A stretch of DNA of 64,000 nucleotides from Ixodes scapularis (taxonomy: Eukaryota > Arthropoda > Arachnida > Ixodida > Ixodidae): NCBI RefSeq assembly GCF_016920785.2, contig NW_024609857.1, forward strand, positions 125,667,094-125,731,093, in the 5' to 3' direction. This document shows positions 47,898 to 59,362 of the stretch, piece by piece (position 1 is the first letter of the stretch; each line of letters starts with the position of its first letter). A program made the position numbers and the translations under genes. The notes under the pieces were generated by a model. That model was not told the DNA's origin. It worked only from the letters and a program-made list of their open reading frames with translations, and ran no database searches.

Positions 47898-48284
47898 CAT
47901 TTTACCCCTTCCAGAATGCTAAGCTATGAAACTGACTGTCACATTGCGACAATATAAAATGAGAAAGTTTATTACATCCTCTTTTTTAATAGTTTTACAG
48001 AGCCGGGGCTCCCTATATGGCTTTTGAGCAGCCAAGCCTGAACATGGCTGGGCCAGCTCAACTTGCCGTACCATGTACTCAATGTATACCCAGCAATTCA
48101 TTTTAGAGCATATGCTTTTGTGATATTTGCAATGATGGCAAAACCTGAAATGTTGGTTGGATGATCCCAGCTAAGCACATTCTGGGTAGATGGAAAGCTT
48201 GTTATTGGCTGCTATAGAGACTGACTTGTGTTAAAGTGGTAACATACGAGTCATAAGCAAGTATCACTGGCTTAATCTATTCTG

Positions 48285-48510
48285 TGGGCTAGCGCACACC
48301 AGCTCGGAGCACGTGGAGCGAAAGCTCGCGCTGCAGAACCCAGGAATCCTGGGTTCAATCGCCACCCCTGCCCGCTTCGACCTAGATGAGCACCGTACCA
48401 ACGTGTGGTCATGTATCACTACTGCGTAATGCATGTTAAAGACCCCAGGCTAGCGGTTGTACTGCACTGGCTAAATTGCTGCACTGGCTAAATTGCACTG
48501 GCAAAAGCTG
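48285..48510 (+). repeat. SINE-like remnant
   Basis: A B-box-like GGTTCAATCGC at about 48353, followed downstream by GTTAAAGACCCCAGGCTAG, which resembles the body of tRNA-derived SINEs I associate with ticks. The 5' A box is unclear. Confidence 0.4.
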
Positions 48511-50236
48511 GGAGACAAGTTGCCCGTTGAGGCAGACTAAGTTCTAAGCTGTATGAACATACACACACTCCAATTTTTTTTTTTCTTCTAACATATGGTA
48601 TGCTTATGCATTTCACACACCACCACTGTGATATAGCTCATTGTGGGCAAGCTTGGCAGGCCTTTTCATTAAATTCTGTACTAAGAACAAGAGCTCTTTT
48701 TCTTTTTTTTGTTGAGTCTAGTATGGAACGAGTGAAATCAGATTGGCCTCTACAATGCTTTGGCACTTGAGCATATGTACACCATATGAAACTGCTGGCG
48801 CAAACATAGTATAAGCACTTCACCGCATTTTATTCGGTCAATTTTGATGGGCACCAAACTTCACTGCTTAAGCTGCTGCCCTGAATGAGGATTTTCTGTC
48901 ATTGTAATAGTCTTAATGGTGGCCATTCAATTTTAACTCGTTGCATATCAATTGATTCGTTTTCCATGAAACATACCAAAAAATTATATTAAAAAATATT
49001 ACGCAATTTGCACGAAAATTAAGGGAAATATTTACTCGGCCTCCAGGTGTTGTTTCATGCTCTCGCAATTGACCCCTGGCCATCTGACATGCCCATTCAG
49101 TAGCTCTTCATTGCGTGGTACTGTTGGAAACATTCAGGAAAGGGAAGAGCAACAAACAGCAGCTGGATGCCAAGCGAATGTTCCCTTCAATTTCTGTGCA
49201 AATTACACGTTTGAAATAATGTTTCCGAGTCATCACAGAGGTGGCACCACTAATCATCATAAATGGTAGAGAACTCATCACATTCAAATAAAAGTTCCTG
49301 CATTTCTTCATCAGCTAAAGAAAACTTCCGCAATAAGGTCATGTTGCCTGTTCCTGCATGTGCAGATGTCAAATGCTGTTTTCTGGGACAAAAGAACACT
49401 CCTTAGTAAAAATTTGATTTGACACAAAAACAAAATACCCTGAAAGGGACAGAGTAATAGTGGTAGCGCTGCCATCTGCCGGAGAGTGCACAAAACAGGC
49501 TCAGAAATCAAAACATTAGTTAGACTTTTTGGTCTATTATGAACAGCACGAGTGCCACTCACGATTAGTAGCCAAGGAGTTAAGCAAAAAATGAGAAACA
49601 TTGGCAACAGCATGTTCTTGCTAACAGTGTTGCACTGTTCACAATAAGTACATACATAAATAAATAAATAGGTTATCAATATGCCTGCAGGCTCTGTTGG
49701 TAAGGGATTGGGGCGACCCTTCCCTCCCATATGGGATTACCTTGTCACAATGACAATGTTGGACCAAATTTCCCGAGGGATATCTCACAGTCCCGAAGCT
49801 TTGTTTAAGCGCAGCCAAACAATGCTTCGGAACCCCGAGATGTCCCTCCACTCAATTTAATCAAATGTAGGGACATCTTGAGTCCTTGCATTGAATACCT
49901 GTTGGTGTTTGGAACCCTGCTAGCAGCTGCTCCGGTGCTGCTGTGCTACCTCCAAATATCCCACCCACTGTGTCCATACAAGCACGGACGGCTAGTCAGC
50001 TTTTGTGAGATACTTGTCGACTTTTCCCTGGAAAGTTAAAAAAATCCTGTACCTTGATGAACCCATACTACAACTTATTCAGCTTGTCATTCTAAAAAAA
50101 ATTTCAAGCCACATAATCCCACAAATGTTGAGAGCACTGCACTCTTATGTAAGCACAAATGGATTGTGACATATTTAATTTGCACTTTGATACACACAGA
50201 CATGTGTCTCAGCATTTTTGCATATATACACAACAA

Positions 50237-50403
50237 CAGCGGTTCTCAAACTTTTGGCTGCCACGGACCCCCAATGCATTCTGGCTCAGAAGTCTTGTGC
50301 GATTGCATGGGGGGGGGCTTTTTATCTAGAGCGGTTGGCACGGACCTCCATGAATGCTCTCGAGGATCCCCGGGTGTCTGCGGACCACAGTTTGCAAACT
50401 GCT
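50237..50403. mobile_element. hAT (Charlie-like) MITE (about 167 bp)
   Basis: Begins CAGCGGTTCTCAAAC and ends GTTTGCAAACTGCT, the common hAT terminus. The flanks acacaaca/acactacc agree at 6 of 8 positions. An internal TGCCACGGACCCC is mirrored by GGGTGTCTGCGGACC. Confidence 0.6.
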
Positions 50404-51319
50404 ACACTACCACAATCTGCCTTATTAACATGTCAGCAACAGGACACAAGGGAAATGTCCTTGTCTGTGCATGAAATACTGGTAAAAACCACAGCACAGC
50501 AGATGCAGCTTGACACAGCAGTCTGTGACGCAGAAAGAGCTTGTGCGGTGCTTGCCCATGTGGTGGACCAGGTGAGAATGTCTGTTTGACATGAGAGCTT
50601 CCCCTCGACGACGACACGGAACTAAAGTTACCCACAACAGCTGAAGCTTTCGTTTGTTTGTGACTACGTTTAAAGCAAGATTGTAAAAAAAAATATTAAC
50701 AGCACCTCGGAACTATGGTGCACAAAATCTGTCCGAGACTGCAGTGCTTGGCACTCAAAACCTGCATCTGTTGCAATCCCCTCAAACGGCAACAAGCTAT
50801 GTCGAAAGAGCTGCTAGGCAATGCTACAGGTTATTGCAAACCTAGTCATTGTTGGTACAAGTACCAGCGAAGAAGACAAGGATGGAGGTGTCATGGCATC
50901 TCAGACCATGGCAGTTGGAAGTTTTGTCGACTGCAGATTGCAGAGCGGACTATGGCAGAACAGGCATCTGCTGCATCCGCCACCGCCAGCATTGCACTGT
51001 TGTGACATCACCACGTGGTAACACAAAGAATAAAATAGAAACTCAGTAATCTCACTTTAGCCACAAAAAAAACTCGTCAATTATGTTACTGCAAAATGAT
51101 CCAGAAGCCTTGACTCATATTGATGACAGAAAGTACTTTGACTTTACACAACAAACATAACAATTTAATCAGACTTTTCATCCCCCATACAGGAGACATA
51201 ATCAGTGATGCCAAATTGGCAGGAATGAAAGACACAACAATCAGAAATCCTATTTAAAGTTGGAGTAACAAGCCGATGAATAACTCCAGATGCACCGCGA
51301 CTCCAAGTACCTTTGTGGA

Positions 51320-51360
51320 CCCCACCGCGTTTCGCGCATCAAGGTTGATGCATTCTCAGT
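51320..51360 (-). ncRNA. Hammerhead-ribozyme-like core of a Penelope-like element
   Basis: On the minus strand: CTGAGA, a hairpin GCATCAA/TTGATGC with almost no loop, then GCGAAAC. This is the order CUGA(N)GA - stem II - GAAA of the hammerhead core, with one base missing from the first block. Penelope-like elements are known to carry hammerhead motifs. The missing base and an unconvincing stem III mean it is probably a decayed copy. Confidence 0.35.
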
Positions 51361-51389
51361 CATAACTATGACCCGTTGTCCAACAATGG

Positions 51390-51960
51390 TCAACCAGCTC
51401 CCGTCTTTGTCCTCGTGGCATGTGTGGCCTTCGCCGTGTCCTGCCTGTGTTCCTTAATAAAGGTGCAATGTTTACAGCTGGTCTCCCCAAGATACGATGC
51501 GTCGCAATCTAGACTTAAATTTATACGCAACACCACACTATGACAGTGGGGGGGGGGGGGGGGGGGGGGGGGGTTTGTCTTTTGGTTTGGAAACAAGGTC
51601 ATGTAGCTCAAGATGAGGTTTGAAAGCTGTTTGGATGTCTAAAGGGGCGAGTGTTCTGCGGATAGACTCAGAAACACCTTTAATATATGAAATTGTTACT
51701 AACCCCGCTCTAAGGTGATTTTTATTTCGACGTCTCCCTTGTCCCATCTGCTGACGTGTGTTGTCGATAAAACGTCTAGGATAACCCTGCTTCACCATCG
51801 AGTCGACAATACCTGCGTCTTCAGATGTGCATGGTCCAGGATTGGAAGAAATGTGTTCAGGCCAATATGGCAGGGTTTTTGCGACTTCTCTTTTGTGCTC
51901 AACCGGGTGATGCAAGATGAAGTTTAAGAACCTACTTCTGTCACAAGCCTTGCGGTACAC
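51390..51960 (-). pseudogene. Penelope-like element fragment (RT tail to GIY-YIG start)
   Basis: The minus strand reads RSRFLNFILHHPVEHKREV, MVKQGYPRRFI, ISYIKGVSESIRRTLAPL and IQTAFKPH, the linker between Penelope RT and endonuclease. A change of frame then leads to CDASYLGETS, the opening of a GIY-YIG domain. A 26-base G run (C on the coding strand) sits at the frame change and would encode polyproline. The element is truncated on its 5' side near 51960. Confidence 0.75.
51548..51573. repeat. Poly-G run (26 bases)
   Basis: Twenty-six consecutive G residues, expanded from a short proline-coding stretch of the Penelope-like frame. It can form G-quadruplexes, and its length in the assembly may be inexact. 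Confidence 0.9.
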
Positions 51961-52004
51961 AGTTCTTTTTATATATCAGGTGCTGTTTCGACATACATTA
52001 ACAT

Positions 52005-52178
52005 CTATACTCCGTTTCACCTTATGTTGTACCGCAGCGAAGGCTAGAACCGCGAGCTCACAACGTTGGCAGCTGCCCTTAGTGCACGAGAGCTTGTGCC
52101 ACCGAGATGTGCCCTAGAGAAAGGAGCTCGCGCTTGTAGCCTTTCCTGCGGTACAACACAAGGTGAAACAGAGTATAG
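52005..52178. mobile_element. Palindromic MITE (174 bp), CTATACTC family
   Basis: CTATACTCCGTTTCACCTTA at the left mirrors CAAGGTGAAACAGAGTATAG at the right. The arms continue through TTGTACCGCAG. The same terminus starts the fragment at 15863 and, more distantly, the fold-back at 16177. Confidence 0.75.
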
Positions 52179-53201
52179 GAAAGGCAGTGCACTGTTCTGT
52201 TCTACTTCACGTGTGAATTGGATTGACGGTTCAGTGCTGTGCAAAGTTAAATTAAAATCATTAACATTACTAATACTCACTTATTCAGAATACCCTAAAC
52301 TTTGATGAAATGGTGCGCATTAATCTTTGTTTTGTTTTGTACAACATTTCTGCCCCCTTAGCTTTCATACATTTTATTCTACCTCGTCCCCAACCCTACC
52401 CCTCCCAGCTCTTTTTTACGAAGTAGCAAATCAGCTCTGAAGGCAGGCTGACCCCTTCCGTGTTTGTATATAAATAATACTTTTCGATTCGTGCGATAAA
52501 TTATTCGCGATTGTATTTCATTCGTGTACCTTAATTCGTCTTTTTTTTTTTTTTTGACAAATTTGTTTGAAGTCAACGAGAAAATCAAAACAAAGTAGCT
52601 AAAATGTTACACAGAGTAGGAAACGGCGGAAAAACCCCACCGAAGTCGCCTTTCATTTTTTACTTTACTTCCTCGAGTCGCTTATGCCCGCCTCCGTCAA
52701 CGAAGTGAGGCCGCGTAGCTTAGCGGGCCTGTCACCCATCCAGCCCGACGACGAGTTTCCACCGCTACTTTTAGACGTCCGCGAGAAGAAGCGCACCCAT
52801 TTCTACGAACACGCGCGGCGGCTCCAATAAATAAATGCAGAGCCAACGCCAACCCGTCGCACTTTCGCAACAAGCACCATTTCAACGACGCGATTTTCCC
52901 CCGCACGCGTGCGTACCAATATTACGCCATGAATTAAGCGCGCACCGAGCAAACAATCCAAATAAAAAAAAATAAAACGAAAAAATAAATTACTCGCTAT
53001 TCAATAACCATAACTCGTGGGCGATCGAAGCCTCGCGTAAGTAAAAATGGGACCATCGATAAATCGACGGAGCCCGAACAGAAAGAGACCCGGGTTGCGC
53101 GCGCTCGTGCCTCCTTGTCGGAGTCATTGTCGTTGACAGCGAGGTGTGTGGATGTCGGAGGGTTGGCGGAGTCCTACGGGTGCGAAGGTCGGCGTACTCA
53201 C

Positions 53202-53369
53202 TCGTTGTTCGGAATCTGTGTAGACAGAGATGTCCACATTGGTGACGATGAGCGACATCGGGAGGTCCGAAGTGTCGTCGACGTCTTCGAAGAAGTCGTC
53301 CGATTCTTCTAGCGGGTTGCTTTCCAGGGAGTCCTCCATGTTGTCCGATTCGATCTGCCGTGTTTTCAT
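53202..53369 (-). CDS. RCAN: RCAN, coding exon 1 (N-terminus)
   Basis: Regulator of calcineurin, a cytoplasmic modulator of the Ca2+/calmodulin-dependent phosphatase. The exon encodes 56 residues: a start MKTRQIES, a strongly acidic stretch (EESDDFFEDVDD), then LPMSLIVTNVDISVYTD, the first strand of the RRM-like fold. The ATG at 53369 is preceded by an in-frame TAG eight codons upstream. A second ATG ten codons later (MEDSLESN) has a better context and could also be used. The donor is CGA|gtgagt, phase 0. With exons 2-4 the product is 229 residues, similar to other RCANs. Alternative first exons are common in this family; none is visible here. Upstream within 0.6-2.4 kb are a hAT MITE and the CRE/E-box array. 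Confidence 0.92.
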
Positions 53370-53965
53370 TCTTTTTCGAAAAGCTCCTAGCTACAAGCGA
53401 AATTAAAAGAGCTGTTACTGTATTTGAGAGTTAGCCCCGACGATCGGTTATGTATCGTCTACAATCACCATGATGAAAACGGCAAGTGGCTAGATGTATG
53501 AAAGCTTAACTGGCAAACTAGAGAAATAGCCAGACGAAAACAAATGTTTTAAACTTGGGCGACAGCCCGCGCCACCTAGCCAGCGTGTTCCTAAATCCGT
53601 TCTCCGACGTTGTCTTTTCTTTTTTTTTTTTGTTTCTTCCTCTTCTTTTTTTTAGATTGTTATTGAAGGCAGGAGGGCAGCTGCTACGCTTTAATTTTGT
53701 GATTTCAGGTGCACAGATCTCTTGTTCAACCAATTCATTAGCTGGGTTGTTTGTCTGTTCCCTTATTCTGTGGTGATAAGGAGCAGGGAAACCAGGAAAT
53801 GGTAACCTATGAATTTCGTGGGCGATGTTGGGGCAACAAGTGACGAAGCAAAAGAAACGGAAAAAAAAAGAGTTTATGTATGCGTTGCCGCCCGTACACA
53901 TTAGGAAGGGGCACGTTGCAATGTTGGTGAAGCCTAGTCGTAAAAAGTTTAAACGATGTTGTGGC

Positions 53966-54444
53966 TAGGGGTGTCGCGAACTTTTGTCGAACCAGATTTT
54001 TTGGTCGAACTTTCGGGGTTCGACTGGGTCTAACCGGTTCGACGAACCTTCGAACTATTCACCAGTTTCGACCTTTCGACCGGTTCGACTTTGTGGACAG
54101 TGTGGCCAGACCTTGATACAAGCATGTCTAGGTTTGGAGAATTTATTTTTTTATGCAAAAGGTTATTTTATTGTGTGAACAACTGCAATTAAAAGAAACT
54201 AATTCTATTCACTGAAGAAGTTAATAACTTAAATTTTAGTACTGTATTGACTGAAATAGTTGATCAGCGCTGCACTTAATTCATCTCTTAGCCATTACCA
54301 TCCAATCCGGAGCCAACTGGCCAGCCTGTCGCGCATGCGCACACGAGTCGAACCTCAATACAAGGTTCGACGAACTTTCCACTAAAAGTTCGAAAAAGTC
54401 GAACCTGGTCGAACTCGAACCGCGGCCGGTTCGCGACACCCCTA
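53966..54444. mobile_element. hAT-type MITE with perfect 8-bp TSD (479 bp)
   Basis: GTTGTGGC flanks it on both sides (53958-53965 and 54445-54452). The ends TAGGGGTGTCGCGAAC and GTTCGCGACACCCCTA are perfect 16-bp inverted repeats. Both halves contain many GTTCGA/TCGAAC words. The 8-bp duplication is the hAT hallmark. It sits about 0.6 kb upstream of the RCAN start codon. Confidence 0.92.
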
Positions 54445-55087
54445 GTTGTGGCCAACGTGACCGTAGATCTCTCTGGCGATTGGTGCGCGTGACATGTCAC
54501 ATGTGAGATGGATGGTTGATCTTGGTTGTAAAAGCGCACAAAAGACGAGGACAAAGTAAGAAACACAAACACAAAAACCAAGATGAATAACTACCAGCTA
54601 GCCTAACTTTCCACTCTACTCTAATGGATGGTCGATTGTAGATGGGCTCCTTGCAGGCTTGTGCGCGCTCTGTCCGGTAGGTTTTATCAGATCGAAGGCT
54701 AGACTGTGGTGTATTCTACTACCTCATAGCTAGACAAAGGCTAGCTACGGTCACGTGATGTGGTCACGGTGGCCTGGTAAGTGAAGAGAGTAAGGAGGAA
54801 AACGGGAAAGGCGAGGCGTCAAGGGAGCATGGCTTGTGGAGGCTACGCGGCTGGCGTCATGCCCTCTCCTACCCTTCTAGTGCTCTAGTTCACTGTAGTT
54901 CTATCCTACTTCTGTGCCAATATGGCCGGCTAGTTGTAGACGATGATGGAGATGTGAAGCTCGTTGGCTTCATGCGTGCGGAATGTTGATGATGATGGGA
55001 TGGTTAAAAGGGTGAAAGATAAGGTGGGCAAAGATTGATGAAGTACGCGAGATATTGTGGGTGCTAGTGTAGAGGTGCTTGTCCGCC

Positions 55088-55790
55088 CACGAAATTTAGC
55101 GGAAAAATTTACGTCACGTGACCTATGCACCATTATAGTCTCCCCGCTAAATTTAGCGGAAGAATTGACGTCACGTGAACTATGCATCAATTCAGTTTCC
55201 CCGCTAAATTTGGCGGGAAAATTGATGTTACGTGAGCTGATGTCACGGGACCTACAGACAAACTCAGGTTCGCCGCTAAATTTAGCAGAAAAACTTGTGT
55301 CACGTGACATGCATCAGTTTTCCCGCATACTTTAGCGGAAAAAAATTTACGTCACATAACCTATGTACCAATTTAGTTTCCAAGCTAAATTTAGCGGAAA
55401 AATTGACAATTGATCTCACGTTACCTATGCACCAAATCAGTTTTCTCGCTAAATTTGACGGGAAAATTGATGTCACATGCCCCGATGTCATGAGACCTAT
55501 TCACCAATTCAGTTTCCCCGCAAAATTTAGCGGAAGAATTGACGTCACGTGACCTATGCACCAATTCAGCTTCCCCGCAAAATTTAGCGGAAGAATTGAC
55601 GTCACGTGACCTATGCACCAATTCAGTTTCCCGGCTAAATTTGGCGGGTCAATTTATGTCACGTGACCTGACATCACGGGACCTACAGACAAATTCAGGT
55701 TCCCCATTAAATATAGCGGAAAAATTTGTGTCATGTGACCTATGCACCAAGTCAGTTTCGCCGCTAAATTTTGCTGGAAAACACATCACG
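55088..55790. repeat. Tandem array, 12 units of about 57-70 bp
   Basis: Each unit has a palindrome near CCGCTAAATTTAGCGG, then AATTGACGTCACGTGACC, then CTATGCACCAATTCAGTTT. The best units contain TGACGTCA (CRE) overlapping CACGTG (E-box). Some units carry a longer variant with CACGGGACCTACAGACAAA, and its pattern (units 3-4 and 10-11) suggests higher-order duplication. The long open frames on both strands come from the repeat and are not genes. It is 1.7-2.4 kb upstream of RCAN exon 1. Confidence 0.9.
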
Positions 55791-55941
55791 ACCTTAAAAT
55801 CATTTATTCAACAACAACGTATCGAAGCTAAATCAAAGCAATGTTATTTCAATATCAGATCACCTATGACGCACTATCGGCGCAATGTCAATCGATTGTC
55901 CACATCATATCGTCGAATAACCCAGGTAGCTCAAGACGTGG

Positions 55942-56125
55942 GGACAGTGTTCTGCCAAATACTCAACAAAAGTATTTAAGATAATGTACTAAATACCCAT
56001 TTGAAAATGTACTTACAGTAGTATTTAATTTACATTTACTACGAACTATCTGAGTAGAGTACAAACACTTTGAAAACGTAATTGAATTACATTCGAAGAT
56101 ACTCAGCAAGTACGTTGCAAGCTGG
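55942..56125. mobile_element. Possible hAT-type MITE with GTACTTA words
   Basis: CAGTGTTCTGCCAAATAC at the left and a degenerate inverse (gtacgttgcaagctgg) at the right, with repeated GTATTTAA/AGTACAAA words between. There is no target duplication, so support is weak. Confidence 0.3.
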
Positions 56126-56925
56126 TGATATAAGAATAAAAGTGCGCTCTACTTGCGATGACTTCCCTGAAAATCACCTTCTGTTGTGATCTTTATGACT
56201 TTCATGAAGCGACTTAGCTGCTACAATCGAACTTTACTTTGAAGTACTTCAGGACATGCAACATAATGGGTATCGAGAAATTTTAGGACCAAAGGGGCGG
56301 CTCACGTATTGTAGGCATGGCAACAGGCGTGCTTTAGTTTGGCAGCAGACTCGGCTCATGACCCATTCCGCAATAACTTCGTAATATGCCTTGACGCCAT
56401 TAGACGGACTTGACACGTACCTAGTCTGGTATTGTATATCCCTAACTGCAGAACGGGAAGTTGATCGGGCAGCCAGACTTGATGATGAGTACGCGAGTGA
56501 GCGACAAACGTGCAAACTAAGATAAAAAATTTCGGTTATAAAAAAAAAACAAGCAAACAACAACAACAACAACAACAAAAAAAAAAAAAAAAGCTGCATT
56601 GTTTGTTGCTGATCAACAACCAAGAGCGAGTATTTGGACTCCCCAGCCAAGGGCGAGGAGGAGCGCCTGTACTTTCAAACTGTCCAAAGAATATTTGGAA
56701 GTTCAGGAGGGAAACACAAGTAACACAGGAGAGTGTCCACGACGCCGCTTTCAATCCCTGGCTTCTGCAGGTGGAAAATTGGGTGAGAGGATTCCGAGAA
56801 TGAAACAATGTGCACATTCGGAATGATATAAAATAAACGCTTTTGAACGAACTTAGGAGCCAAAGTTAAGCCACAATAGGCACACAAAGGGCTTTGGCCA
56901 TGGAAGCCCTAATCTAGGTCACTTA

Positions 56926-58433
56926 TTTTATTTATTTATTTCAAGATACTGTTAACCCCTTTTTTGGGTCGTTACAGGAGAGGGTAAAAATATGCTGTAA
57001 TAAACAGCAGCAGCAAAACAAGAACACAGCGTACATCACTGGAGAGTGTGAAATATACAGAAATAAACAGCAGCAGCAAAACGAGAACGCCGTATACCTC
57101 ACAGGACAGTGTGAAATATACAGAAATAATCAGCGACAGGAAAACAAGAAACACCGCATAGACAAGTATAATTTGCAATCATATTATAAAGACAACATTA
57201 TTAAACTAGCAAACGGCTTGCACCACTCAATAGTAACAATGGAGAAACTAGCTCTGCAAGCGCTTCAAATTATTTAAAAACTTTGTAGGGGAACTTGAGT
57301 TCACAATTTCCTGCGGTAGAAGGTTCTATTCGTTTGTTGTTTTTGGAAAGAGAGAATAGTGAAATACATTAACTCTACTTTGAAAAGGCTGAATCATTTT
57401 AGAATGGCTATTTCTTAGAATGCGAGTTATACGGGGTTTCAAATACAGGGTGTAGTCAACGTTGAAGAGACCATGATACATCATGAAATGTACTTTAGTC
57501 TAGCATTCCTGCGCCGCTCGGAAAGACGTATAATGTCAAGCTGTTTTAACATGCCAGCAACAGAGTCGGTTCGTTTTTATCTGGAGAGTATATACCGAGC
57601 TAAACGTCTTTGTGCGTTCTCTAATTCCTTAATGTGATTTTTCTGATGGGGGTCCCATATTACATTTGCGTACTCTAATACTGGTCGTATGACTGTTTTG
57701 TAAACCATCAGCTTGGCACTCATGGTAGCATACCTAAAAAACTTTCTCAAGTATCCTAATGTACGCTTAGCAGAACAGCAGATGTTGTTGACGTGCCCCC
57801 CCCCCCCTCCCCCATTTTAAGCTATTTTCAATTATTACACTCCCATTCTCTTAAAGGAGACCCGTTAACTGTGTATACATAAGGTAGAATATTTTACTTA
57901 TTTGATGTCCTCAGAAGTAATGTTTTGTCAATATTAATTACCATCCCCCATTCTTGGCACCAAGACCCAATTTTCTGTAGAGCGCTTCCAGATTAGTTTG
58001 ATCCTCGCTAGTTTTGATATCTGTGTAAAGGAAACAGTCATCGGCGAATAATCGTACCGTAATAGAATCATCAATGACTTGCGCAATGTCATTAACATAT
58101 ATTAAAAATAATACCGGACCCAAAACGGAGCCCTGTGGGACTCCCGACACAGTGGTAAAACGCTAGATGCCGTGCCATTTATTTCAACAAATTATCGTTT
58201 TTCCTTGAGGTATGCACTTATCCCATTAACCAATTCCGAGCTGACTCCAAATAAATGAAGTTTTTTTTAATCAAGTGTTTATACGGGACTCGATCAAATG
58301 CCTTAGACATATCTAGAAATATTGCGTCAGTGTGTCCCCCGGCATCAATAGATTTGCAAAAGTCGTGAACGCATTCACTTAAATGGGTATCCGTTGAAAG
58401 TTTTCGTCTAAAGCCGTGCTGGTTTCTATAGTG
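56926..58433 (-). pseudogene. LINE, 3' half: RT palm to 3' end
   Basis: The minus strand picks up at QHGFRRKLSTDTHL, then FLDMSKAFDRVPYK, GVPQGSVLGPVLFLIYVND and the catalytic LFADDCFLYTD (about 58080). The thumb and C-terminal part follow with stops and frame changes. The 3' UTR contains a 63-bp unit repeated three times (56999-57187), and the element ends in an AAATA/TAAA tail near 56926. It is the continuation of the fragments at 62510-62850 and 63365-64000, displaced by the 4.08-kb transposon. Confidence 0.8.
56999..57187 (-). repeat. 3 x 63-bp tandem repeat in the LINE 3' UTR
   Basis: Units start at 56999, 57062 and 57125 with AATAAACAGCAGCAGC or a variant. They diverge by roughly 10-20% and lie between the last coding remnant and the element's tail. 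Confidence 0.8.
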
Positions 58434-59362
58434 GGGTGATTTCAGATAAGATCGAACAAAGGGTGGCTAGTCGACATTCTTAAATCAACTGATGTTTTTA
58501 TATGCTATTGTCTAGTGTCTGGTATAAACGAATCCACACTTAGTTTTGACCAGAAAAAAAATATTTGGAGACAGGAAAAATCGTAAGGCACGAAGAGGTG
58601 GACAGTTGCATTAACGCGCACGGATGGAGGGGGCATGTTTGAGAGCGAATAACTAAAACTATAACATTAGAAGAATGCTAATACTTTTTAGGCGCAAACT
58701 ATGGGTACAGCTTGCTCGTAATGGAAAGTAATAATGTTTATTTAAATTGTATTTATTTTTGTAAAAATTGCCAAACATGCCTGCTCGAATGACAAACGGC
58801 GAAATTTGGAGGCCTGCATATCATGAAATATTTGAATCATTATAATATAATTTGCAGGCAGTATTCTACTTATATGTGGCTATTATTTAAAAAATAAATA
58901 ACGTATCTGAGTGAGAGGATGGTCGGAATATATTTAGGCAAACGTGGAAAAAAGTCAAACAACGAAAAATTCCGATGCGAATTAAAAAAAAAAACAAAAA
59001 AAAAACACCACCTTCGATTTTTTTTAAATGTGGGTACCCTGTCATACTCTATATCGGCATTCATTTCGATTAAAAACATGTTGCATTATTTTATTGAGAA
59101 AGAAGACACAACTCCCCAAAGTAGGGTCCTTTTTCAAAGCCTACACTTAGCAGTGCCCTATACAAGGAGTGATTCTGGGTTCCAGTTTCAGGAAACTAAC
59201 ACACATCTTGCATATATTTGTATTCAGAAGAGGTCACTGACAACTAGAGCAATCGGTCACACACTAAAAGTGAGAAGAGACTATGTACAGCATTTTACAT
59301 ACAGCGTACAAAGAGTATTGGAGAGTGGAGACTAGTGATTCGAGAAAAGATGATGCAGTGTG
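58434..59362. repeat. Left terminal inverted repeat
   Basis: It is the inverse of 61621-62509. Matching landmarks include GACCAGAAAAAAAATATTT, CAAACTATGGGTACAGCTTG and CATTCCGATGCGAAT-like blocks. The frames inside it are chance. Confidence 0.85.

Larger units (their letters stand above)
38193..53201 (-). other. RCAN intron 1 (15 kb)
   Basis: Phase-0 intron between gtgagt and ccccgcag. It contains many mobile elements: TTAA MITEs at 39333 and 42459, fold-backs at 41196 and 52005, a hAT MITE at 44810, a LINE tail at 46923, SINE-like pieces at 41790 and 48285, a hAT MITE at 50237 and a Penelope-like fragment at 51390. 38200-39070, 40000-41190, 45500-46900, 48520-50230 and 52180-53200 hold nothing I can name. 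Large first introns of regulatory genes often hold enhancers, but I see no direct evidence here. Confidence 0.8.

Noticed and set aside
54930..55979. Long frames in the tandem array
   Set aside because: A repeat unit free of stops in some phases gives repetitive peptides on both strands. There is no independent evidence of a gene.
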